The notes below the pieces were generated by a model. It was not told the DNA's origin and did not search any database. It saw nothing but the letters and a program-made list of their open reading frames with translations. The position numbers and the translations under genes were made by a program. A stretch of 64,000 nt of DNA. It comes from Trematomus loennbergii (lineage: Eukaryota; Chordata; Actinopteri; Perciformes; Nototheniidae). Below, in pieces: positions 21,351 through 33,270 of the stretch (positions are counted from its first letter, which is position 1; every line of letters begins with the position of its first letter). The DNA lies in the NCBI GenBank assembly GCA_012861695.1, contig JAAOOA010000002.1, forward strand, positions 34,241,244 to 34,305,243. The letters run 5' to 3'.

Positions 21351-21965
21351 ACCACAGCGTTTCAGAAAACACCACAGCATTTCAGAAAACACAACAGCAT
21401 TTCAGAAAACACTACAGCATTTCACAAAACGCCACAGCATTTCACAAAACGCCACAGCATTTCACAAAACGCCACAGCATTTCACAAAACGCCGCAGCAT
21501 TTCACAAAACGCCGCAGCATTTCAGAAAACGCCACAGCATTTCACAAAACGCCACAGCATTTCACAAAACGCCGCAGCATTTCACAAAACGCCGCAGCAT
21601 TTCACAAAACGCCACAGCATTTCACAAAACGCCACAGCATTTCACAAAACGCCACAGCATTTCACAAAACGCCGCAGCATTTCACAAAACGCCGCAGCAT
21701 TTCAGAAAACGCCACAGCATTTCAGAAAACGCCACAGCATTTCACAAAACGCCGCAGCATTTCAGAAAACGCCGCAGCATTTCAGAAAACGCCGCAGCAT
21801 TTCAGAAAACGCCGCAGCATTTCACAAAACGCCGCAGCATTTCACAAAACGCCACAGCATTTCACAAAACGCCACAGCATTTCACAAAACGCCACAGCAT
21901 TTCACAAAACGCCACAGCATTTCACAAAACGCCACAGCATTTCAGAAAACACCACAGCATTTCAC
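21351..21965 (+). repeat. left-arm tandem array, 20-bp unit, about 31 copies
   Basis: The consensus unit is TTCACAAAACGCCACAGCAT. Phase is kept perfectly for the whole array. Units vary at three positions: C or G in TTCA[C/G]AAAAC, A or G starting [A/G]CC, and A or G in GCC[A/G]CAGC. The first units and the last unit (ACC type with TTCAG) differ from the interior and are mirrored in the right arm. The unit contains no stop codon in three frames, so overlapping ORFs of 237-238 codons appear at 21300-22047. They are not genes. Confidence 0.95.
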
Positions 21966-22126
21966 ATTGGACGGAAAGGGTATTCCTTTAGGGAGAACAC
22001 TTCTTGTTTGTGATTGGACAGAGCCAGCCATAGAAGCACTGCTGTGATTGGTTGTTTTTGCTGCCAGTCAAGAAATGACGCTTCGTGATTGGTCAGCACC
22101 CGACAGCGCAACATGTCCCAACACAT
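21966..22126 (+). repeat. unique inner segment of the left foldback arm, with four CCAAT cores
   Basis: This non-repetitive part is mirrored at 22318-22478. It carries ATTGG (reverse CCAAT) at 21966, 22013, 22047 and 22088, the last three as GTGATTGG or TGATTGG, spaced 34-47 bp apart. Multiple spaced CCAAT boxes are the usual NF-Y arrangement, so a promoter function is possible but unproven. Confidence 0.7.
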
Positions 22127-22317
22127 TCATCAGGCTAAACTAACCTGTAGCTGCTCTGTCCACACTCACAACAACGTCATACAGACATAAATAAAGCAGC
22201 GACTGTATTCACCATGACATAGACAGTCTGTGGTTTGTACTTGTTTAACTTTTGTCCAGTTTCTGAACAGATATGAGGAGCTGTGAGCTCTGAGTGTGTG
22301 CTAACAGCTAACGGTTG
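22127..22317. other. loop of the foldback element
   Basis: 191 bp between the arms with no inverted symmetry and no convincing ORF. It may be the remnant of an internal region. Confidence 0.7.
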
Positions 22318-22478
22318 ATGTGTTGGGACATGTTGCGCTGTCAGGTGCTGACCAATCACGAAGCGTCATTTCTTGACTGGCAGCAAAAACAACCAATCAC
22401 AGCAGTGCTTCTATGGCTGGCTCTGTCCAATCACAAACAAGAAGTGTTCTCCCTAAAGGAATACCCTTTCCGTCCAAT

Positions 22479-22897
22479 GTGAAATGCTGTGGTGTTTTCT
22501 GAAATGCTGTGGTGTTTTCTGAAATGCTGTGGCGTTTTGTGAAATGCTGTGGTGTTTTCTGAAATGCTGTGGCGTTTTGTGAAATGCTGCGGCGTTTTGT
22601 GAAATGCTGTGGCGTTTTGTGAAATGCTGCGGCGTTTTGTGAAATGCTGTGGCGTTTTCTGAAATGCTGTGGTGTTTTCTGAAATGCTGTGGCGTTTTGT
22701 GAAATGCTGTGGCGTTTTGTGAAATGCTGTGGCGTTTGTGAAATGCTGTGGCGTTTTGTGAAATGCTGCGGCGTTTTGTGAAATGCTGCGGCGTGTTGTG
22801 AAATGCTGCGGCGTTTTGTGAAATGCTGCGGCGTTTTGTGAAATGCTGTAGTGTTTTCTGAAATGCTGTGGTGTTTTCTGAAATGCTGTGGTGTCTT
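22479..22897 (-). repeat. right-arm tandem array, 20-bp unit, about 21 copies
   Basis: This is the reverse complement of the left-arm unit (GAAATGCTGTGGCGTTTTGT). Phase slips once, by a single-base deletion in GGCGTTTGTG near 22732-22740. One unit has GGCGTGTTGT. The outer units (GTGTTTTCT types) and the innermost unit match those of the left arm, so both arms descend from one perfect inverted repeat. Minus-strand ORFs at 22397-22982 are mirror images of the left-arm ORFs and are not genes. Confidence 0.95.
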
Positions 22898-22915
22898 GCA
22901 CTTCCGGGCCACCGT

Positions 22916-25900
22916 ACTGTTTGTATGAACAGCTCAAATGTAATAAAGTAAGTAAATAAATCCTGAATCTTACATATTGCAAGCCGGAGATGTACAGTAA
23001 TACGTTTTTATTTTATGTATTCAGCTTTTGAAGGTAATCTGCTATTTTCAGAAAGTAAGACATCAGCAGCTTACGAAACCTTCAGCAATGTATATTTTAT
23101 AATAATATGTAAACTTGATACAAGCGTTGTCTGCTTATCTCATGGGTTTTGATGACACAGTAGTCAGAGTATTTATTGAGCTGGTAGCCTGCAGAAATCG
23201 ATAAACAGGTTTCTGTATATTTGGTAATGTGAATAGTTGGGTGCTCATTTATGAATGGCTAGTAAATAGTTTTAATATGCTACTAGAGACAGTGTCTGCT
23301 GGTTTAACAAACCAAACATTTTGGTAACCTCACCCATTTTCATTGTTTAATAACAGGCTTCGACATATATCTAACACATTAGAGTAAGCATATTGGTAGA
23401 GAAGAGCACACCTTTCCTGTTAAACAAGTTGTAAAAGAAAATATATTGATAACCATTTACAAACACTGATGAAGCCTCAGCTGTTATGGATGTAAAACAT
23501 AATTATGTTTTATCACAATGCAATAATAAAAGTATTTTTTGGAAAGCGATTCAATATTTTCCGATATTAAAAAAGTCTGCCATGATACAAATGAGATTTT
23601 ATATATATTGGATACGAGACGATAAGCCAATATAACAAAATCAGTTATTAAAAAAGTATGTGTTTTAAATTAAATATGATTTGACAATTTAATTACTGGG
23701 ATGTGTAGTAGGTGTTTTCTGAATACCCAGATCAGAATAGTTCTTCCTATTTTAATATGGGATTTTATTTTTGGAAAAATATCAGCAACACACGACCAAT
23801 GATTCTTTTTTTTTTAAAGAGTCACCTTTTCAAACCTGAGGAGCAACCTTGTTGCCAATAAATGTCAGCTTTGTGTCAGGGCAGCTTGGCCCGGCAACAA
23901 AACATCAATTGTTTCCAATTGGCAGAATGTCCTTCCCTCAGCCCTGGCTGTGGCCAATCAGAGGCCAGCTTGGTGGAACAGAGCACGTTCACCGTGGCAA
24001 CGGCTCCAATCTACCTCTGCTCAGTGACACCCCTCACACCGTCCTCTCTCTCTCCCTCAGATGGTCAAAATAACACCCACCGGTGAAGTGAAACTGGCCG
24101 TTCCTGCAGCTCAGGATGAGGTAAACCCTGACCGAGCAGAGGAGGGGGATTCTGTGTTTTACATGTTATATCCTGCTCTTTTGGAAAACCATTCCCTCAA
24201 TAAACCAGAGCTTATTTTTCACATAAGGAGGTGAGGTGATCTCAGGGATCGGGGGTGGTGTCTCCAAATGAGTAAGAGATGAGGCAAGCATGTGGAAGGC
24301 AGCATCCTCTGCCTATAGCAGCAGCTTGTGGGAGGGGGGGGGGGGGGCAGTGTGAGTGTGGGTGGTGCTGTGTGTTTCAATGCAGCTGGGTCAAAAGACA
24401 AACCACACTTATTTGACTAACCCTTCCCTGACCGCGTTACAGTAAACACACAGAGACACTAAACATGCAGACCCCCTGTGGAGAGACCTGCTTGACTCAG
24501 AGTTGAATGTGTTTACTTCTTTGAAACGACAGTGTTGCCATTAGGGGCTCAGAGAGACTGGAAGCCATGTTTAGAGGATAATCATGGCTGCACCATCTGG
24601 CCAAGATTTGTTCTCTCTTTTTCTCTGGATTTCCTCTTTTTTATCATGAAGGGATGAAAAAATATTGTATTTTTGTAGTATTGATTGCAACTGAGGGTCA
24701 AATAGATTTGATTTTACTTCTTCAGATGGATGATTGAGCAGCATTTATATCATGAAGGGCAAAGGCTTGTGCAGCAACCCAATCCAGTGGTGAACTACAT
24801 AATCTATACTTATACTATTACTGATCACTTCCAGTTGCTTCTGCCCATCTTGATGCTCCAGCAATCCCATTGCCCTCCCAGTATAATCGCTGTTGACACA
24901 GGAAATGTAATCTTGATATCTTGGTGATGATGAAAGTGGTTGTAATAGGATTAGACTGGGCTTGACAGGAGTGTGACATCGCTACTGCAGGGCATTACTC
25001 CATGAGTACAACATTGAATTATACTGTTGGTAGTATGCAACCTGCTGCGTATTTACCACAGGCTCAGGACTGAAGAAAATGATCTTTTTGAGTCATTTAA
25101 AAAAAGGAAGACATATATTTAATTTTAAATCAGATTGCTTGGAGAAGTTTGCCACACATTATTTCACAATAATAATGTATATTGTATTTAATTATTAATT
25201 TAACATTCTTTCTCCAATCTTCATTTGTGACTTTTTATCTTAATACACTTTTTTTTCCCTTTTTTTTTTGAAGTTACAAATCAGCTTTTGTACTTTTTAT
25301 CTTAGGTGATCAACTGGCAAAAAAAACATTAGAGAGGTTATGTAATATGATGGTTTACTTCATGGCTTTTTTAAATATTCAATTTGGATTGGTAAATTAC
25401 AGCCATTTATGATCAGCTTGTCGCTGTAGATGCAGTTTGAGGAACACAAAACAAGCACACTACTTTTGGCAGAATCAAGAAAGTCTTTTTTTAATCAGTA
25501 AAATAATGTTTTAACAAATAAAGTGATTATTCCATAGTTACACAACTGAATCAAGTTTCATGAAACTTCAAGCTGAAGATATTTGTATTGGATGCCCTAA
25601 ACAGATCTAAAAAAACGTCACTGTTTCGACAGAAGCACTGATCACAATTGCCTATTCTGACAAATTCCTAATGTGCAAAAAATAACTTTTACTATATATA
25701 ACTAAATATCACTTATTACGATACCAGCTAGTTATCTTACAAAATGTACAGTTGAACTCCAGGAAATGGGCTATAAAAATAGGCTGAAAGACCAATAAAA
25801 TGTCTATTTTTGTCTGGCCTGGAAGATCTTAAGGTATTTTGCTCTACTCAAGTATCTCCCAAGTGGCCTTTACCATACAGCCAGATTATGGGTTGCATAG

Positions 25901-28900
25901 TTGGAGCCACAGAAAGCCATTACTTATGAGTTGAAGGCTGGAGTTAAGATTATCTGCTGGACTTCAGGCAAAGACAGCTCTTTTCTATTTTTCTAAGTAA
26001 TGCTATCTTAACCATAGGTACTGTGGGACATTGGCTAAACCTCTCTAAAGATGTGTGGCTGGTCGATCTAAATTAATGATATAAGTGTTAATACAATGCT
26101 ACTTTTACTATTGAAAAACAACGAAATCATAGCAAAGTTCATATCAACTTCCTGCTTTCATGTAGTCCTACATGGAAAGGATTTGAACATCTATTTTGGG
26201 CGGAAATCTAGTGAATGAAAATATGGGCAATGTTAACAAAACATTGTTGTTTTATTGCCATTTCATTTGCTCATTTACAAATCCAGCTGTTACAAAGCAG
26301 AATTAACATTTATTTTTAAGTCGTATTTCTCTTTCAACCTGGTGAATTTAGCTCGGTGTTTGGTCTCAACCAACTCCTGAGAGTATCTGGCTGTTTAGAT
26401 GCTAAATACTTCTTCACCGACTGGTCTCAATGTTTGCCTCACTGCTGTGTGTCTTAAGAACTTTAACACAGAAAACAGCTGCCTGCTATGGCCGAAAGTA
26501 ATATAAGGAGATCTGAGAGTGAAACAGAACAATTAGCACACAGAGCTATATTTAGTATCAATATCAAAATCAAGAGTAGCTACCTCATCCTTGGATTACT
26601 AGAAACACAACTTAATCTGTAGAATGATAACTGAAAACCAAAAATGAGTATTAACATTGGCATAGATAAGGTTGAGTTATTAACAGAGGGGTGTCCTTTT
26701 CACTTTGGATAGGACTGGAATTGAAGAACTGCCTAGGTAGCAGGGGAATTTGAAAAATAAAGTAGAGGATAGCACGCCACAGGGACACAGAGTACAGTCG
26801 GAGTGACATTCTTCAACAGAGAATTTTGTTGATGACCAGAAAGCCTCCAGAGGTTCACACGCTGCTGGGATTATTCGTCATCATGAATGTCGACTTGTGT
26901 AAGCAACGGTCAGCGAAGAGACCTTTCAGGTTCAGCGACTCAAACCACAAACCTCCTGCGTACACGCTGCACACATGACCATGAAAGTTAAACAGGCACT
27001 GTTTATCTGAGAAGGTGCTGATTAAAATGCCAAACTCTGGGAGTGAACTTTATTCTCAGAAGTTCACAAAGGAAAAAAAGGATATAGATAAAAAAAGAAA
27101 TACGCACAGAAATCGAACGCAATGGGTGCCACTGATTTTTGGCAATGCTTGTAGTTTTGCTTTGCTAACTCAATTATTTCTTAAATTACACAATTAGTCA
27201 GGGAGAAATATTATAGATGGCCAACAGGAATCAGAGTACAGTAATTTCTGATATTGTTACTATTACTAGCACATTATGTTAAACATATGTTAATTTATCA
27301 AGTGTCACAGGGTTGTGCTCTTCCTGCGAAAATCAAGGCACTTCAACACTTCGGTAACACTGATGTATGCAGTCAGCAGTCACAAGATCATAATTATTTC
27401 GGGTCACATACATATCAGGAAGCAACAGATATGATAAACCTCCTCAACAAACTTCTGTCATACACTAAGCTATATAAAACAGAGGCGACAGACTCTCACA
27501 CCTCTCTCCTTTCTTTCATCAGAGCTGTCAGAGAATCCTATCGGAGGTGTCAAACCTGTTTTTGTGCTTAAAATACCCATGATGAGCAGCTTTGAGTATT
27601 AATTGTTTAATTGCTGCAATGTAAATATATTTAGTGTTTGCGCTTGAGTTAGTGTGAAAAAAATAAACATTAATTTCTAGAAAATACTAAATTACAAGCA
27701 CCTCAAATGTGTTTTTAGGAAAAGTACACACCACAGCTTATAACCACAGTAGGCCTATGTTATTTATATTGAATGGCCATGGTGGGCATAACAGTAGTAT
27801 TTTATCTTACCACCGGTTGTTAGTGGGGCACATGGTGTTGGGTTTGTTTACATCACAGGACGCAGGCGGGGTGGTTGGAGTGGAAGATGGAGATGGATTC
27901 ATCGCTATCCAGTGAAGCTGTGCTGTCCAGATAACTGCTGGACTGGTCACTGGTTTTAATGCCGTTTGTTGTAGCATAAAGTCTCTCCACATTGCAAGAT
28001 AACTTTCCAAGTTTGGCAATGTTTCTCAATTAAACTCATATTCGGATATCTTGGGGCTCATTAACTCACGTGTTTCATGTAGCCTATTACTTCTTCCTCC
28101 TCCAACCGTGGTATCTTTAGCATATTGGATTGCTAGCACATACAAAATAAATAAAACAACCTGATCTACAGTCTTCTATTTGTTTGCAATAATGATAAAA
28201 TAATATTGCATATGTTGGTGTTTTTACTTTTCATGCTGGACTTACTCTTCCACTGCAATTCCGTTTTTGTAGAATCAACAAAGTAGTATTGGTAGTACAT
28301 GATCAATCAGAGATTTCGTTGACGTGTATGAGTGAGCACATAGACTATGAACCCTTCTAGGATCCTCCCCCCTAGGGCTGGTGTGTTATTCCAGTAATTC
28401 AGGCCAGTGATTGATCCGAGCCCGCAGCATCGTACTGCTGGCAGGTAGCCACGGTGGGTCTGACTGACCTTTGGCCCCAAGTCACTGCCTCTAATCTTAC
28501 TCGACTGGCTTTCAAACTCCCGCTGGATGGATTTACATCAGAGGAAATGCATAAATCAATATGAAGGAGGGTAGTTTTTTTAACTTCAAATAATAAATCA
28601 ATCAGCTGTATTTTCTTATACTGTGCTGTTGTGTCAGAGAAGCCAGCTATGTCAGTGAGGTCAGAGTGTTCAGCCAACCTTATCATGCCATCCAGTCTGT
28701 GATCCAAGAGGAAGATGCTTGGGCAACACTTAAGAGTTTATTTAGAGTTGAGAGAAATCAAGCTTTCGTTATCTGTAATATCAGTAGTCTGCAAAATATT
28801 CAATAACTATAAATCTTAAAACAACCTGTACTGCAGCAGTCCTAAACCAGCCTCTCATTGAATTAGATCATTTATGTATGAAATGTGTTTTAGTCACATG

Positions 28901-31652
28901 AGGTCACAATATTCTCTTATGACGAAGAATCATTTAACACTTTTGTTCTGGTTTGATGCGATAAAAGGAGAGTACAGACTCACAGCTAATGCCTTTTGGT
29001 TTTGAGGGATGGGTGGAGCTGCCTGTGAGTAATAGAAGATTAGATTTAGGATAATCTAAGATAGGAAAAAAAGTCAACAGTGTAACTAGGTGGTATCAAT
29101 AACACACTAACTAACCTGGAACCTAATATATAGGCTACATGGGTATAAGACCAGAGGTAAGAAAAGTAAAGTATGTACTGCTACTTTTAAAGAAATGACA
29201 AGGTAGTTTTCCAAGCTAGGTCCCTCCTAAATGCATCTCTCTACTTATACGTACATGGGTAAGGACCCAGTACAATTTATTAGTATCTTCAAATAAACAA
29301 ACTATGAACAATGCGGAGAGTCCTAACTCAAGGTTCACTACTACTTTCAACATTCAACAACACCTAGCCGTCCGGCTCAATGGATTAGATGTGTATTTTT
29401 TTGTCAAAGTATTGTTTTCAAGGTAAAAGATTAACCTTTTTTCTCAACCACTGAGCTTTCTTGTTGTAAATCTTGAGTGTGAATCTTGTTTTGCTTCTCA
29501 TATTTCCTCATCCCGGTTCAGTTCCTGCACTATGAGGCAGAACTGTTTAACTTACTGTATGAGGGACGACAGCATGGCACTGCATCATAGACCACAGTTC
29601 CTCTTTGATGTTATTTTTTATGGGCGAGGAAAGCCTCATGGGTTGGGCCTTTCTCCGCCTTCACCACTACCACCACCTCCTCCTCCTTTAACCCAGATGG
29701 CATCTTTAGCATACTTTGACCAAAGGTTGGGTGAGCTCACCAAGCAGGAACGACACTGCTGTTCTCAGTGTGTATGAGAACGTGTCTCTCTACCTGCAAA
29801 TCATTTACCAAGCAAACTAAAAAAAGAGAGCGAAACCAAAGGGCAGCACTGTACTGAGAGCCACACGTGACACTACTCTGCATGGGACACATGGAGCTTG
29901 CTAACATGTAATTGGCTGTTACTATTTTCATTCTGCGTTGCCCTGAAGCAGCACAGTGCTGTTGGTTGTACACCCTGCGCCAGGAAAGTTTGAGGCTGGC
30001 TCTACTCTTCATTTCATCTATGAACGTTCTGTACCGGTCTTGAGAGAGGCGACAGCCCTGGCCAGAGGTCCCCTCCCTGAAATGAATGATCCCTCTAACT
30101 GAGGGCAAGCTTAAAAACAGCCATGGTGAATGAAAAACAAGGATATTGGCAATATCCTCAAAAGAAAAGACAGTGTACAGAAGTAAAGAAAAGTCCTACT
30201 GTATTCCTAAAACAGATGTTGTTTTCATTTTAGAGCTGAAAAAAAGAGAATGAGAGAGTTGAGATTTTATGTTTTAGAAATACTTTGGCCTACTTTGGCC
30301 GGCTATTGTAGGCCTACAGTAAGTGGAAAACAGGACTGTCCTCCCGAGGGACCTCTCAGTGACTTGGACGTTAAAAGCTCATTTTCCACTTCCCTAAATC
30401 CTGCTGCACTGAACACCATCCAAACTGCAAGCTAATGCAAACTCCTGGCATCGCTTCAAAGCAGGGCTGGTGTCTGCCTCACTTCCTCTGCCCCCTTTCC
30501 TCTGCTCCTTCGCGTCCCTCCATCTCGGAGCAAAAACTACAAAAGAGGCAGGACAGAAACGGCTTTCACCTTTAACCTAGATCACTGAGTGGTGATTAAG
30601 TGAATATAAAACCAATTGGCTCATATGGATTCATCAGATATGTCTGTAATTGTAACACACTTTGCACATGTGACAGGAAAGCAGAGTGATAATAAACAAA
30701 ATCATATTAACAATATCCGAGACCCTCAGGTCCAACAATGTTTACAAATTCAGATCAGGTTGGACAAATCCCTTTCAGATTTGAAAATGTATTAATGTAG
30801 CATGCTGACTACTGCCTGTGAAAAGAGATGAATACCATATACAATTATTTTAGAGGAGACATCGCCTAGTACACATGTAGAAGTAGTAGTAGTAGATTTT
30901 GTACACAGTTGGGCTGGGGCACATTTTTTTAACGGAAATATTGTTTTAAAATGTGCAAATAGACAGATATTCATAAATCAAACAGGGAGGGTCTAACATA
31001 AGATATACTGCATTGTGGGAAGTGTAGAATCCAGGCTTTACTGAGCATGACTCATACTAGGGACTTCGGTCAAGATTTCCTGCTTGTGTTACTTTACTAA
31101 ACCCTTTTTTAAATTCCCCGGACATTATGGAAGTGCAGGTTAAAGTCGTTGAGCGCCCCTACACTCGTCACTTCCACAGGTGTTAACATAAGGTCAGTTA
31201 AGTATTAAGTTACTGTCAGATAGTATGTGCTGCGCAGTATGGGATATTATGAAAGACAAACTTAAAGTTGTGAAAGTGTTCTTTAAGAGTCCGTACTATT
31301 GCTTAAAATCCCAAGGATGTTTTTGTCCACCATCAAGTCTGTGTAGGAGCGCTTGTTTTACATTTCCTCTGATTCAAGATTTATTTCAGGGTATATTTAT
31401 TTACATTAAACGTATCATCTAGATTCTAGAATCTTTATCTCTTTATCTAGATTCTTGATAAAGTAGCCACAGTGTGAAACCTACTCTATGAGAGCACAAC
31501 ACTTTCCTTTGACTTGTTCTTGTTTTATTGACTTCTCAAGTCAGATTTTAAGCTATGTTGTTGGTTCTGTTTAACTAAATTAATTTAATCAGGTTTTGAG
31601 GATTTCAAAAAAAAAGTTTAAAAAGTGAACACACAACTATAATATATGGTAT
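22916..31652. other. 8.7 kb downstream of traf4, no gene seen
   Basis: AT-rich sequence with no defensible exon. Local items are a run of 14 G at 24334-24347 and a weak transposase-like phrase near 27745-27800 (FILNGHGGHNSS). A repeat relic is annotated separately at 31000-31100. A 14-bp perfect palindrome AGATTCTAGAATCT lies at 31421-31434. The ORFs at 28399-28707 and 29737-30108 have no recognisable domain. Confidence 0.5.
31000..31100. repeat. dispersed repeat relic, copy B
   Basis: This is the partner of 4545-4640. The shared core is GCATTGTGGGAAGTGTAGAA followed by GACTCATACTAGGGAC. The class is unknown. Confidence 0.45.
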
Positions 31653-31658
31653 TTTATT
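31653..31658 (-). terminator. candidate distal poly(A) signal AATAAA
   Basis: TTTATT on the plus strand reads AATAAA in the direction of traf4 transcription, about 2.3 kb after the stop. The hexamer alone is weak evidence in AT-rich DNA. A proximal alternative is at about 32998-33003. Confidence 0.3.
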
Positions 31659-32974
31659 TCATTTAAGAAATTGACAAGCACTCATCAATCAACATATTAA
31701 AGAATTTGTGCCATCTGTGAAAACTCACATGAAGGCTCTTTAAAATAAATACTTTTAAGAGGAAATAATACAGACAGAATATGTGAGGCTCAAACCACAA
31801 GTACAAACAAATTATCCATATGTCCAAAGAGACAAAAGGGTATGAAAATTCCCAAAGTCGACCCCGACTCTCCAACGAAAAGCGTTTGTATAAAACAGCT
31901 AAGTATTTTTAAAAATACAGAATCTTACAAAAAAGTTGAATCTTCTCACTTCTTTAAATCACTGTAAAATATCAGCTGGTATTATGACAAGAAATAAGGA
32001 ATTGTTCCATGTATAATAATAAAATTACAGAATGTGCTTCTGCATTTTTACATCAGTATTCACATACGACTGTAGTGTACTATATCATCAGTCCTCCACC
32101 TGTCTGATGGTGCTGTGACGGAGACGGGTGTAGCACACATCCCTCCAATTGCTTTCCGTTGCAACATTGTGTGTTGAGCTGAAGATACACACAGGGGACC
32201 ATGGTAACAACAAAAGGTGTAGTCAGTCCCGAGACACCCACATATTTGCAGAAACCGTTACTATCTTTTCCAACAGTACACCACCCATGCGCGGGCTTGT
32301 AAAACAGTTCACTTCACAGACGAGTGTTCATTGTCTTTATAGGTTATATTACCGACAGCGTTCACATTTTCTGTATATATAAAAAACAAAACTTTTTTGA
32401 CATTTTGTCAACTTTCAAACAGTCCAAAAAAAGAGACATAATAGCCATCAATGGGAGAGGATTCAAGAATACAGGTTACAGTACAAAAATGTAGTCTAGG
32501 TGGTAGCATGCATGTGTTTATGTCGCCCTGCACACCTTAAAACCCTCATGCGAAGACATACTGTATAAAAAGGCCACATGGCTTTTCCTTCACTATTAAA
32601 TGCGCGTGTACTTGGACAACTGGCCTCTTTGTCTGCTCTGCTCATCCAACGACCGTCGAAAGGTGCTTTTGTCCCCTATTGGTGGACTTTTAAACAAATA
32701 CGAAGCATCATAGGGTCACTATCAAGTGTGTGTGTTTGGTACATCTGCACGCTCCTCCTGCTGCTATTTACGACTGGGTCGAACCACGGACAAACACAGA
32801 CAGATCTTGTGAGGGAGCAGGTAACTAGAAGAAACAGATCTGTAGCTTGTAAACCTGACAAAAAAACTAAACAGCCGTAGTTGAGCTTGACAGTTGCATT
32901 TTGTGTATGCAGTTTAAAAAGCCAGACAGTTTTAGGATTTTCTCAGCATCAGCATGTTTAATTTGAGTTAGTTT

Positions 32975-33270
32975 GACATGTTGGGAAATATGCTACATTT
33001 ATTCGCTTATATGAAAATTGTTACCACATATCTTTCAGCGAGTTAGCTTAGCCTAGCATAACGTCTAGAAACAGATGGCCTGGCTCTGACTGTAAATACT
33101 TTTGTATGTATTAAACAAACAAGTGGTGAATGTAAGTAAGCCTTACAAATGCTGGTAGGTGGATTATTTTACCTTAGGAAAAAGCCAGCCTTGCTATTTC
33201 CAGTCTTTATACTAGGCCAAGCCAACAGGCTACTGGTCGTAAAGTGGTATTGATCTTCTCATTCAACTAA
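32975..33270. repeat. dispersed repeat family R, two partial copies facing each other (copy 2)
   Basis: 32975-33092 is in plus orientation (GACATGTTGGGAAATATGCT, GTTAGCTTAGCCTAGCATAA, GATGGCCTGGCTCTG). 33170-33270 is the same family on the minus strand (its reverse complement has TTGGCTTGGCCTAGTATAAA and GCAAGGCTGGCT). Together they form an imperfect inverted repeat with a loop of about 80 bp inside the presumed traf4 3' UTR. Confidence 0.55.

Larger units (their letters stand above)
21328..22915. mobile_element. 1.6-kb foldback-type element with long inverted arms of 20-bp tandem repeats
   Basis: Two inverted arms (21328-22126 and 22318-22915) flank a 191-bp non-palindromic loop. Both arms begin at the outside with ACGGTGGCCCGGAAGTGCAA. 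They continue through a 20-bp tandem array, then a 160-bp unique inner segment that ends in CCCAACACAT. The 0.2-kb size difference is array copy number. The flanks TCTGTTTT (21320-21327) and ACTGTTTG (22916-22923) agree at 6 of 8 bases, an imperfect 8-bp target duplication; alternatively the target is a TA at each end. The organisation resembles Drosophila FB foldback elements. No transposase is encoded, so it would need a helper in trans. The superfamily is unknown to me. Confidence 0.85.

Noticed and set aside
21300..22047. Two plus-strand ORFs of 237 and 238 codons with 20-residue repeats
   Set aside because: The 20-bp unit has no stop in three frames, so a repetitive ORF is forced. The same peptide appears in mirror image on the opposite arm, and both ORFs run out of the repeat into unrelated sequence.
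22397..22982. Minus-strand ORFs of 171 and 183 codons
   Set aside because: They are the inverted-arm counterpart of the ORFs above, with the same cause.
27709..27800. Phrase RPMLFILNGHGGHNSS resembling the DDE-1 transposase motif LxLDGHxSH
   Set aside because: The match is about ten residues with the catalytic D replaced by N, and no further transposase sequence follows in any frame. A profile search of 27.2-28.3 kb would decide.
32251..32273. mir-451 precursor
   Set aside because: Only the first ten bases agree with mature miR-451. The rest differs and no hairpin partner lies beside it. It was kept only as a possible target site on the other strand.
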